A DNA stretch of 14,977 bases. Source: Methylobacter sp. Lineage in GTDB: Bacteria; Pseudomonadota; Gammaproteobacteria; Methylococcales; Methylomonadaceae. A program made the translations under genes and the position numbers. Numbering within the stretch: position 1 is the stretch's first letter; every line of letters starts with the position of its first letter. The notes below the pieces were generated by a model, which had not been told where the DNA came from, did not search any database, and was given only the letters and a program-made list of their open reading frames with translations. The stretch spans positions 1 to 14,977 of the forward strand of contig JAQTLI010000017.1 in the NCBI GenBank assembly GCA_028714995.1, given 5' to 3'. Below, one piece after another: positions 8,203 to 14,221 of this stretch.

Positions 8203-8694
8203 TTATGAAGCCTGATGGCGCAAGGCTTTGTATAACACAAACAGATTCCCGGTACCATCGTAATAAGCATGGACATCGTTCATTAGTGTCTTGACCAAGT
8301 GCACGCCGAGACCGCCGATCGGGCGTTCGTTAATATCCAGATCCAGGTTGGGTTTAGGGGCTTGCATGAAAGGGTCAAACCGGGGCGCATCATCCTTGAG
8401 AAGAATTTCCAGCCAGTCGTTCGATATACTTATTTTGACATGTATGAACCGGTCAGTGGTGCCTTTGAGGCCGTGAAGAATGGTGTTTGTTATCAACTCT
8501 TCCAGACACAAGTTGACAGAGAAAGCCAGATCGCGATTGGGTAGGGCCTTGTCGACAGCATCAGCAAGCTTTTCGATTTCTTCGAGTCGTGTAGGCCTCT
8601 GGTAATCCAGCAACACCTTCTTGTTGTGCCCGCAAAGACGGGATTCCATGAATTCGGCTTCCTGAATCTGGGTAGGTTTGTTAGATTCCGCCAT
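8203..8694 (-). CDS. RsbW-type serine kinase / anti-sigma ATPase (HATPase_c_2)
   Basis: 163-residue GHKL-fold ATPase of the RsbW/SpoIIAB type. The N-box is NLCLEELITNTILHG (about 61-75, with Glu65/66 and Asn70), the G1 region LLKDDAPRFDPF (98-109) and the G2 box PIGGLGVHLVKTL (125-137). All the ATP-binding elements look intact, so it is predicted to phosphorylate a STAS protein and perhaps to bind a sigma factor or another target. It converges on the STAS gene with 22 bp between stops. The first 28 residues are not part of the fold. The ATG at 8694 has a weak upstream AGGG, whereas the in-frame ATG at 8649 has AGGAAG eight bases before it and may be the true start. Codons just after that ATG lie in a REP-like palindrome. 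No transmembrane segment is seen; a cytoplasmic location is expected. Confidence 0.88.
   Translation of the reverse strand: MAESNKPTQIQEAEFMESRLCGHNKKVLLDYQRPTRLEEIEKLADAVDKALPNRDLAFSVNLCLEELITNTILHGLKGTTDRFIHVKISISNDWLEILLKDDAPRFDPFMQAPKPNLDLDINERPIGGLGVHLVKTLMNDVHAYYDGTGNLFVLYKALRHQAS
8621..8650. repeat. REP-like palindrome inside the 5' end of the RsbW-type gene
   Basis: The bases contain CCCG (8629-8632), a 6-base loop, then CGGG (8639-8642), flanked by ATTCCA. The arrangement resembles the dispersed proteobacterial element ATTCCCGC...GCGGGAAT that often ends in TCCA. It encodes residues around 16-24 of the RsbW-type protein, outside the conserved fold. A chance match is possible because the stem is only four perfect pairs. 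Confidence 0.35.
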
Positions 8695-8723
8695 TTTGTT
8701 TTACCCTGGTCACATATTACGGC

Positions 8724-8828
8724 ATGTCTGGGATACCAAACCATTGTCTAGAACAAGTGGCGATGCGCGACATGATTCAGGAGCGGGCTGATCGGCTTTA
8801 CCAGCGGAGTTCAAACCAAAAATCATAA
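8724..8828 (+). pseudogene. Short open remnant, 34 codons, unrecognised
   Basis: An ATG-started frame encodes MSGIPNHCLEQVAMRDMIQE and continues with ADRLYQRSS to a TAA at 8826-8828. The composition (charged helix pattern, RDMIQERADRLYQR) looks protein-like rather than random, but it has no ribosome site and starts only 30 bp from the divergent RsbW-type start. It may be a fragment of a former gene such as a mobile-element gene, or chance. No family is assigned. Confidence 0.2.
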
Positions 8829-8906
8829 AAATACGCGCATTTCGGGAGTCCTTTTTATTGATTGAGCGGGAAACTTTTACCTGCTCTGATCATTGGCATG
8901 GATGTG

Positions 8907-8948
8907 ATCGTGACACGATGATATCGGTCATTAATACCATCGTGATCA
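8907..8948. promoter_or_regulatory. Imperfect inverted repeat, possible operator or hairpin
   Basis: Left arm TGACACGATGATAT (8911-8924) pairs with right arm ATACCATCGTGATCA (8934-8948) with one mismatch and one bulge, around a 9-base loop. Overlapping its left side is a tight dyad ATCGTG-A-CACGAT (8907-8919), and ATCGTGAT recurs at 8939-8946. There is no T-run, so a terminator is unlikely. A DNA-binding site or a small structured RNA is possible. Confidence 0.3.
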
Positions 8949-8958
8949 TAGAGTACTT

Positions 8959-9359
8959 ATGCCAAAAACTTCAAATAAAATAACCGGCGACCGTTCCGAA
9001 GCCCATCAAGAACGTACAAGCCGGGAAACATTAGTTTCTTAAGCCGCCAATCGGCCTACCTTTCCTGCGGTCAAAATCATCTGTGCTTTCAATCAAGCGA
9101 TCGGTGCGATCAATGTGATTGGAATGGCTATCGAACCGGAAGAACGAGGCACTGTATCCAAAAAGACGATTAGTCTCGTACTAAAGACACGCTAGCGGCC
9201 CAGGTAATCGTGTTGGGCAGGCTGATCAACACGTTGCCCGTTAAAGCCCTGGAAGAAGCACCCGGGTTGGATAGTCAGGCCGTCATGCTCAAGCTGGCCT
9301 TGCATCCCGGAAAACAAGCAGCGCTCCTTCGTTATCCGGTGTTATCCAGACCCTCCTGA
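8959..9359 (+). pseudogene. Probable decayed reading frame with one stop and one frameshift
   Basis: Three consecutive open pieces together read like one protein. The first starts MPKTSNKITGDRSEAHQE at ATG 8959 and meets TAA at 9040. The same frame then stays open from 9043 to a TAG at 9193 and includes AFNQAIGAINVIGMAIEP and EERGTVSKKTIS. A second frame, open from 9174 to TGA 9357, includes TKDTLAAQVIVLGRLINTLP and VKALEEAPGLDSQAVMLKLA. The two longer pieces overlap by about 20 bp, as expected after a small indel. Neither was recognised as a known family and no ribosome site was seen before 8959. Chance open frames remain possible at these lengths. Confidence 0.3.
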
Positions 9360-9577
9360 TATGGCAATCGCATCATTTAATAACGGTTGTTAACCAAATC
9401 TCATCTTTATTTATAAGAAGAATGAGTATTTTGGTTTTTGTGAGATAGCACACAGAAACAAAAGATAAGAAGCCTGCAAAAATCCCTACCAGAACACTTG
9501 GTATACACTTCATCACAAGGGTCAATGAATGCCCTTATTTCAATAGCTGTTTAACATGATGTTGAATAGTTAAAAAT

Positions 9578-9583
9578 TATAAT
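9578..9583 (+). promoter_or_regulatory. Candidate -10 element for the globin-Roadblock operon
   Basis: A perfect TATAAT lies 26 bases before the globin ATG in an AT-rich tract. The matching -35 position has no good TTGACA-like sequence, so it may depend on an activator or be accidental. An alternative is TTGTTA (9387-9392) with TTTATA (9410-9415) at 17-bp spacing, which would give a leader of about 190 bases. Confidence 0.3.
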
Positions 9584-9597
9584 AATAAGTACTTATT
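9584..9597. promoter_or_regulatory. Perfect 14-bp palindrome, candidate operator before the globin gene
   Basis: AATAAGTACTTATT is its own reverse complement. It sits directly after the TATAAT and just before the GAGGAGG ribosome site (9598-9604), where a bound repressor would block initiation or an RNA stem could hinder translation. A smaller dyad, AACAT-G-ATGTT, is at 9553-9563. No known regulator motif is assigned. Confidence 0.4.
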
Positions 9598-9609
9598 GAG
9601 GAGGATCAT

Positions 9610-10173
9610 ATGTCAAATGATTTTGACAAATTAACGCAATACGGCAAATCGTTCAGCGAATTAACGCCTGAGCGAGAAGCCTTGTTAATCGAGGTAGGCA
9701 AAGAGATTAAACCCAAGCTGGCAGGCATTACCGAAGATTTTTATCAGTACCTGCTCACCATTCCGGAAGCAACCACTTTTATCGGAGGGCAGGTAGAAGC
9801 CTTGAAGAAAACCCATATCCTCTGGATGGAAGGACTTTTTACCGGACCTTTCGATAAAGCCTATACCGAGCATATGTACAAAGTGGGCGATGTGCATGTC
9901 AAAGTTAAATTACCAGTTGAGTTCATGGCGGGTGCGATGACCTTGATCAATCAGCGCCTGACCAGCCTGATTGTTGAAACCTATGGTCATGATAAGGACT
10001 ACTGCGCTCAAGTATTGACCGCGATCAATGCCGTAACCGGCATGTCGCTGCTAATGATGCAGCAGTCGTATCAGGCATCCAGCCTGCTCGAGGAACTGGA
10101 AAAATTTCTCAAGATTTCCGGAATGAGCCGGGCATTGTTTACAAACCTGGCTACCGCCTACAGAGACATATAG
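9610..10173 (+). CDS. Single-domain sensor globin (protoglobin type)
   Basis: 187-residue soluble protein of the protoglobin/globin-coupled-sensor family. Features are the pre-globin helix region (about 1-38), ITEDFYQYLLTIPEA (40-54), KTHILWMEGLFTGPFDKAY (67-85), and KVGDVHVKVKLPVEFM (91-106), in which His96 fits the proximal haem ligand followed by the typical L-P motif. The globin fold fills the protein; unlike HemAT or GGDEF-coupled sensors there is no output domain, so the signal must pass to a partner. It likely binds O2, NO or CO through haem. The ribosome site is strong: GAGGAGG at 9598-9604, five bases before ATG. The Roadblock gene follows 9 bp later, making a physical or functional pair likely (inference). 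Confidence 0.87.
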   Translation: MSNDFDKLTQYGKSFSELTPEREALLIEVGKEIKPKLAGITEDFYQYLLTIPEATTFIGGQVEALKKTHILWMEGLFTGPFDKAYTEHMYKVGDVHVKVKLPVEFMAGAMTLINQRLTSLIVETYGHDKDYCAQVLTAINAVTGMSLLMMQQSYQASSLLEELEKFLKISGMSRALFTNLATAYRDI

Positions 10174-10182
10174 GAGATCTCA

Positions 10183-10545
10183 ATGCGTTCAGATATGTTA
10201 GTTTCGATACTGTCAGAATTGAATGGCGCTTCGGCGGACATTGAGGCGACAGCTGTTATTTCGACCGATGGTTTAACGATGGCCTCGGTACTGCCGGCTT
10301 CAATGGATGAAGACCGGGTTGGCGCCATGAGCGCCGCGATGTTGTCGCTGGGTGACCGTACCGCACAGGAACTGGCCCGTGGAGAACTGGAGCAGGTGTT
10401 GATCAAAGGTGCTTCCGGCTATGTGCTGATGGCTTATGCCGGTAAGGAAGCGGTATTGACCGTACTGGCCAAGCCCAATGCCAAGCTGGGCTTGATTTTC
10501 CTCGATGTCAAAAGGGCCGCCAGCAGTATCGCTGACTTGCTCTGA
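10183..10545 (+). CDS. Roadblock/LC7-domain protein (MglB-like)
   Basis: 120-residue Roadblock/LC7 protein. Features are an N-terminal helix MLVSILSELNGASADIEATA, the strand-turn VISTDGLTMASVLP, the long central helix around GAMSAAMLSLGDRTAQELARGE, and the strands EQVLIKGASGYVLMAYAGKEAVLTVLA, ending in the C-terminal helix. Bacterial members such as MglB dimerise and regulate small Ras-like GTPases (MglA) or act as scaffolds. No GTPase gene is next to it, so its partner is elsewhere or it works with the globin. The ribosome site AGGAG (10172-10176) overlaps the globin stop codon, indicating co-transcription. No membrane segment is seen. Confidence 0.88.
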   Translation: MRSDMLVSILSELNGASADIEATAVISTDGLTMASVLPASMDEDRVGAMSAAMLSLGDRTAQELARGELEQVLIKGASGYVLMAYAGKEAVLTVLAKPNAKLGLIFLDVKRAASSIADLL

Positions 10546-10626
10546 TTGTCGGTAAATAATCAAAAACCGAACGTCTGCTATAACTTCGGGTTTGTCCTGT
10601 AAAGGTTTGGATTCGATGCATTGGAA

Positions 10627-10664
10627 GCCGTAGATTGGGCTGATGAGAAAGCTCAATCTACGGC
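10627..10664. repeat. 15-bp-stem palindromic repeat between convergent operons
   Basis: Left arm 10627-10641 (GCCGTAGATTGGGCT) pairs with right arm 10650-10664 (AGCTCAATCTACGGC) with a single G-T wobble around an 8-base loop. It lies between the ends of the convergent Roadblock and zinc-ribbon genes. The GTAG-TTGGG...CCCAA-CTAC style resembles dispersed palindromes common in gammaproteobacterial genomes. It could stop transcription from both sides, though no T-run follows on either strand, so a classical intrinsic terminator is not supported. Confidence 0.6.
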
Positions 10665-10718
10665 GCCCAGATTGACTGTTAGACCTAAGAATACAGAGAT
10701 ACCAACTGTAGAGAGTGT

Positions 10719-11894
10719 TTAATAACGATTGATATTGTAATAAGGCATGCTGTAATAAGTACTGCTTTGGCTGTGCTGTAAAGCGTCCGTGCTTTCCAGA
10801 TAATAATAAACTCCGACCGCCAGCAACAGTGCGACCAGCGCCGTAAAGCCGATTTTCCACCAGCTGTAGGGACGCTCGCCCTGAATTTCACCGGTGCGGC
10901 CATTGATGACGAACCGGTAGGACTTGTTCCGATAGCGGAAAGCGGCGGACCATACCGGAAGCAGGCAATGCTTGTAGGTCGTAGCGCTATGTATGGTTCT
11001 GACCTGGTGAACCCGTTGATGGTCGCCGCCAATGTCATAGGCGATGTCACGGTAAATTACGCTGTCCATGACCTGCTTGGCGTGATCAAAGCCTTCGTCC
11101 AGATCGACCTGATAATATTCGCTGCGGAATCCGCTCAGATAGTGTTCATCGTAGGGGATCAATTGCTCCAGATCCCAAGGCTGCAACGCATCCAGTATCT
11201 TGCGCGGCAATGAATTGCTGGCGCCGACCAGCACATCGTCAAAAAAACGGTACACGCGACCTCTGACTGTCGTCCAGTGAATTTTCTCCACACGCCTGAT
11301 TTCCGTGAAGACTTGGTTATCGCGCGTCACCTGAACGGGCTCATCGACATAATCGATATCGCCGCGCTCACCGATATAATCCGTCTCCGTGTCACTGTCA
11401 AATGTCCAGTAAGGCAGATAAACGCCGGTTAGTTTGGACTCACTGCGCGCATATTTTTTGACGGCACTGGGCGCAAACCACAGGCTGTTGATCCAGCGCT
11501 GGAATTGCTGGCGTGCTTCGGACTCATTAATGCCGAAAGGCAGCAGCGATTTTGGCTGTATGGGCTTGCTCTGCGTGGTGGTCGTGACAATCGGCGAGCC
11601 GCAAAAAGGACATTCGCCTGCATGGATATTAGCTTCAAACTGGAATCCGGCGCCACATTCATCGCAATGAATCTGTGCCTTGGGCGCTTCCGTGCGAGGC
11701 GCTGACAGTTGCCTCAGGGCTTCCTGCAGGTCGTATTCCTGAATGATACCGGCACGGTATTCGATGCGGTTTTCAAAGCCGCAGTAATCGCAGGTCAAAT
11801 GCGTCGTGCCGGGGGCGTATTTGAGCACGGCCCCGCATTGCGCGCATGGAAAGCGCCCAATTGCTTGTCGTGATAAGGTTTTAGTCTTTAACAC
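10719..11894 (-). CDS. Double zinc-ribbon membrane-anchored protein (YdjG-like)
   Basis: 391-residue protein. Two zinc ribbons are at the N-terminus: Cys17/Cys20/Cys35/Cys38 (CAQC...CDYC) and Cys77/Cys80/Cys95/Cys98 (CDEC...CPFC). A long mixed domain with many aromatics follows (YLPYWTFDSDT, RFFDDVLVGAS, YKHCLLPVWSAAFRYRNKSY, INGRTGEIQGERP). One hydrophobic helix is near the C-terminus (about 347-368), followed by a short Tyr/Ser-rich tail. Automatic annotations often call such proteins TFIIB-type zinc ribbon or PriA-like helicase, but no helicase motifs are present. Bacillus YdjG has a zinc ribbon and works with the SPFH protein YdjI in membrane stress; the neighbour here is YdjI-like, which supports that comparison. 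GTG at 11892-11894 is chosen as start: it has AGG six bases before it and lies 11 bp after the preceding stop; a longer frame back to 11978 would overlap the SPFH gene by 73 bp. Confidence 0.8.
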   Translation of the reverse strand: MLKTKTLSRQAIGRFPCAQCGAVLKYAPGTTHLTCDYCGFENRIEYRAGIIQEYDLQEALRQLSAPRTEAPKAQIHCDECGAGFQFEANIHAGECPFCGSPIVTTTTQSKPIQPKSLLPFGINESEARQQFQRWINSLWFAPSAVKKYARSESKLTGVYLPYWTFDSDTETDYIGERGDIDYVDEPVQVTRDNQVFTEIRRVEKIHWTTVRGRVYRFFDDVLVGASNSLPRKILDALQPWDLEQLIPYDEHYLSGFRSEYYQVDLDEGFDHAKQVMDSVIYRDIAYDIGGDHQRVHQVRTIHSATTYKHCLLPVWSAAFRYRNKSYRFVINGRTGEIQGERPYSWWKIGFTALVALLLAVGVYYYLESTDALQHSQSSTYYSMPYYNINRY

Positions 11895-11905
11895 GGATGA
11901 CCTGG

Positions 11906-12991
11906 TTATGATTTGGGCAGCGGCGGCACCTGCGCGAAGGCGCCGGCCAGTTCTGGCACCTGTTCGGCCGGCGTCCATTCCGCGAGGCCGGCATGCCAGA
12001 TCAGGGTTGAGCGGTTGATTTCGCAGCTGTTGATTTTTTGCTCAAGCACAGGGCGTTCGAAAGGCCCCTGTTGATGCCCGTCTATAGCAGCATAATAAGT
12101 AACCGAGCCGGGCAGGGGCGGCGGTGTTGATGACTGTTGTGAAAAGACCCTGTTCAACTGACTGGCCACAGCAAACCCTATGCCCATGCCGATGCCTTCG
12201 TTGGCTGCGCCGGACGGATTCTGGGCCGCCGCTGTCATCGCTTCGGCGGCCTGATAATGCGTGTAACGGCTCAGATCGCCGATAATGCCCATGCTGGTGC
12301 GTTTGTCCATGGCCGCTTCCACTTCCGGCGGCAAAGAGATGTTTTCGACCAGCAGTTGCAGTACATCAAGCCCGTAGGCAGCGAATTCGGGGCTGATCAT
12401 TTGGGTAATGTAGTCGCTCAATTCGTCATAATTGGCGGCCAGGTCCAGAATCGGGATGCCTGATTCGCCGATGATGCTGGCAAAACGCGAGACGATCAGG
12501 TTGCGCAACTGATCGCTGATGTCGCCGGTCTGGAAATGGCCGCCGGTGCCGACGATTTCCTTGATGAAGGTCAGCGGCTCCTTGATTCTGATCGAATAGG
12601 TGCCGAAGGCTCGAAGCCTCAGCGGACCGAATTCCTTGTCGCGCAGCATGACCGGATTCTTGGTGCCCCACTTCAAATCGGTAAAACGACGCATATTGAA
12701 AAAGTACACTTCCGCCTTGAACGGGCTGGAGAAACCGTGCGGCCAGCTTTCCAGCGTGGTCAGGATCGGCATGTTACGTGTTTCGAGCTGATAGAGGCCC
12801 GGCTCGTAAAAATCGGCTACGCGGCCTTCGCTGACCAGTACTGCAGTCTGCGATTCGCGGACCGTCAGCATGGCGCCGTATTTGATTTCATTGCCGTAGC
12901 GTTCGAACCGGTAGAGCATCGTGTTGCTGGTGTCATCCGTCCATTCGATGACATCGACAAACTCGCCGAATAGTTTATCCAGAATGCCCAC
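11906..12991 (-). CDS. SPFH-domain protein of the YdjI type with C-terminal GYF_2 domain
   Basis: 361-residue protein. The N-terminus MGILDKLFGEFVDVIEW and the stretch MLTVRESQTAVLVSEGRVADFYEPGLYQL (about 41-69) are typical of the YdjI-like SPFH family, which is sometimes labelled virion core protein. The SPFH fold runs to about residue 230 and includes FFNMRRFTDLKWGTKNP and LRAFGTYSIRIKEP. A Gly/Ala-rich helix (about 240-280) and a Pro-rich linker (STPPPLPGS) lead to a GYF_2 domain (about 297-350: YYAAIDGHQQGPF...LIWHAGLAEWTPA), which normally binds proline-rich peptides. It ends in PPLPKS, a proline-rich tail its own GYF_2 domain might bind (inference). There is no transmembrane helix, so membrane association probably needs a partner, plausibly the zinc-ribbon protein 11 bp downstream. 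The start is GTG with AGGAG seven bases before it. Confidence 0.88.
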   Translation of the reverse strand: MGILDKLFGEFVDVIEWTDDTSNTMLYRFERYGNEIKYGAMLTVRESQTAVLVSEGRVADFYEPGLYQLETRNMPILTTLESWPHGFSSPFKAEVYFFNMRRFTDLKWGTKNPVMLRDKEFGPLRLRAFGTYSIRIKEPLTFIKEIVGTGGHFQTGDISDQLRNLIVSRFASIIGESGIPILDLAANYDELSDYITQMISPEFAAYGLDVLQLLVENISLPPEVEAAMDKRTSMGIIGDLSRYTHYQAAEAMTAAAQNPSGAANEGIGMGIGFAVASQLNRVFSQQSSTPPPLPGSVTYYAAIDGHQQGPFERPVLEQKINSCEINRSTLIWHAGLAEWTPAEQVPELAGAFAQVPPLPKS

Positions 12992-13039
12992 TGTTTTGCT
13001 CCTGTTTCTGATTTTCGGATCGGTGAGAAAAAGTCATCG

Positions 13040-14194
13040 TTAAACGGTAGATTTTGCGTGCGCCGAAGCCAGGGTTTTGCGCAGTTCGGTTTCGCATTGC
13101 TCGAGTTGTGCGACCGCTTCGCTGCGCATCTTCTTGCCCTGGTCGGCAATCTGCAGGCTTTCCTCTATCGTCGCAATCAGCGCTTCATTGGCTTTTTTGA
13201 CCGTTTCGATGTCGAATACGCCGCGCTCCAGCTGTTTGCGGGTTTCGGCATTGGCCAGCTTCAAGTTTTCGGCGTTCGCTGCCAGCAGCTCATTGGTCAG
13301 GTCGGTCGCGGCCTTGACCGTTTCCGCCGCCTGCGAGGAGCGGTAAATGGTCACCGCCGTCGCCAGTTGCTGACGCCACAGCGGCACGGTGTTGACGATG
13401 GTCGAATTGATCTTGTTGACCAGACCTTTATCGTTTTCCTGCACCAGGCGGATGCCGGGCAGGCTTTGCATCGACACCTGCCGGGTCAGGCGCAGGTCAT
13501 GCACGCGCCGCTCCAGATCATCGCGGGCGGCGCGCAGATCGCGCAGGTTTTGCGCGGCGATGACTTCGGTGCTGGCTTCGGCCTGCCCGGCCTGCTCAGG
13601 AATGACAACTTCATCGAGTTCGCGCAGTTTTTCTTCGCCGGCGGCGATATAATCCTCGAGCGTATGGAAGTAGTCCAGGTTGGCCAGATAAAGACGGTCC
13701 AGCGAGGTGATGTCGGTTAGCAAACGGGTCTTGTGTCGCTCCAGCTTGTCGGTGATGGTATCGATCTGTTTGCGCACTTCTTCATATTGCTGCAGAAATT
13801 TGACAACCGGTTTGGCCTTGCCCATCAAACGGTCAAAAAAGCCCTGTTTCTTGTTCGGATCCAGGTCATCAACCTCGAAACCGCGTATCGTCGCCACCAT
13901 TTCGTTCAGATCATCGCCCGCCGGTCCGATTTCCTTATTTTTAACGCCATCGAGCATGCGGTCGGAAATCGTGGTCAACTGTTCCTGCGCCTTGCTACCG
14001 AAAAAAATGATCGATTGGGTATTGCTGATATCAATTTCGTTAAGCAATTTCTGAACGAGCTGTTGCCTCTCTACTGGCTCCTCGGCAAGCGGGACCATTT
14101 CGGCATTGACGCCAGGGACTATCTCCTTGGGCGCGGAACTGTCGGCCGTGCTGGTCGTTGTTTGAGTCGTCGTGGATGCTGGCTGTTCACTCAT
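13040..14194 (-). CDS. telA: TelA/KlaA family toxic-anion resistance protein
   Basis: 384-residue soluble, strongly helical protein of the TelA/KlaA/YaaN family. A Thr/Ser-rich disordered leader (1-25) is followed by the family domain (about 40-370). Recognisable pieces are DISNTQSIIFFGSKAQEQLT, GDDLNEMVATIRGFEVDDL, FFDRLMGKAKPVVKFLQQYE and the central GIRLVQENDKGLVNKINSTI stretch with VPLWRQQLATAV, which is highly typical. Members are linked to tellurite and other toxic-anion tolerance and to cell-envelope stress; the biochemical activity is not established. The ribosome site AGGGGA lies seven bases before ATG. The xpaC-family gene lies 27 bp upstream, the same pairing seen in many genomes, and the SPFH gene follows 48 bp downstream. 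Long antisense open frames over this gene are shadows of its codon bias. Confidence 0.92.
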   Translation of the reverse strand: MSEQPASTTTQTTTSTADSSAPKEIVPGVNAEMVPLAEEPVERQQLVQKLLNEIDISNTQSIIFFGSKAQEQLTTISDRMLDGVKNKEIGPAGDDLNEMVATIRGFEVDDLDPNKKQGFFDRLMGKAKPVVKFLQQYEEVRKQIDTITDKLERHKTRLLTDITSLDRLYLANLDYFHTLEDYIAAGEEKLRELDEVVIPEQAGQAEASTEVIAAQNLRDLRAARDDLERRVHDLRLTRQVSMQSLPGIRLVQENDKGLVNKINSTIVNTVPLWRQQLATAVTIYRSSQAAETVKAATDLTNELLAANAENLKLANAETRKQLERGVFDIETVKKANEALIATIEESLQIADQGKKMRSEAVAQLEQCETELRKTLASAHAKSTV

Positions 14195-14221
14195 GTTTAA
14201 ATCCCCTGTAGTGTGATGACA

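Larger units (their letters stand above)
8695..9609. other. 915-bp intergenic region without a convincing intact gene
   Basis: No reading frame of useful length with a ribosome site was found on either strand. The left part (8724-8828) holds a 34-codon open stretch. The middle has an imperfect inverted repeat (8907-8948) and a broken reading frame (8959-9359). The right part (about 9370-9600) is clearly AT-richer and is the likely regulatory region of the globin gene. The region also lies upstream of the RsbW-type gene on the minus strand, but no good promoter could be assigned for it. Confidence 0.6.

Noticed and set aside
8208..8222. Possible terminator hairpin between the STAS and RsbW-type genes (AAGCCT...AGGCTT)
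   Set aside because: The stem is only six pairs, it lies in the coding end of the RsbW-type gene and no T-run follows on either strand.
8894..8910. Possible sigma-54 promoter beginning TTGGCA
   Set aside because: The -12 part lacks the TTGC or GC doublet at the required distance and no gene starts at a suitable position after it.
10719..11894. Helicase or primosomal PriA function for the zinc-ribbon protein
   Set aside because: Only the zinc ribbons resemble PriA-type annotation; Walker and helicase motifs are absent and a membrane helix is present.
11895..11978. N-terminal extension of the zinc-ribbon protein by 28 residues
   Set aside because: It would overlap the SPFH gene by 73 bp, is Arg/Ala/Gly-rich shadow sequence, and a GTG with a ribosome site lies just after the SPFH stop.
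13058..13720. 220-codon open frame on the + strand opposite telA
   Set aside because: It is antisense to a strongly recognised gene; its composition follows from telA codon bias and it matches no family I know.
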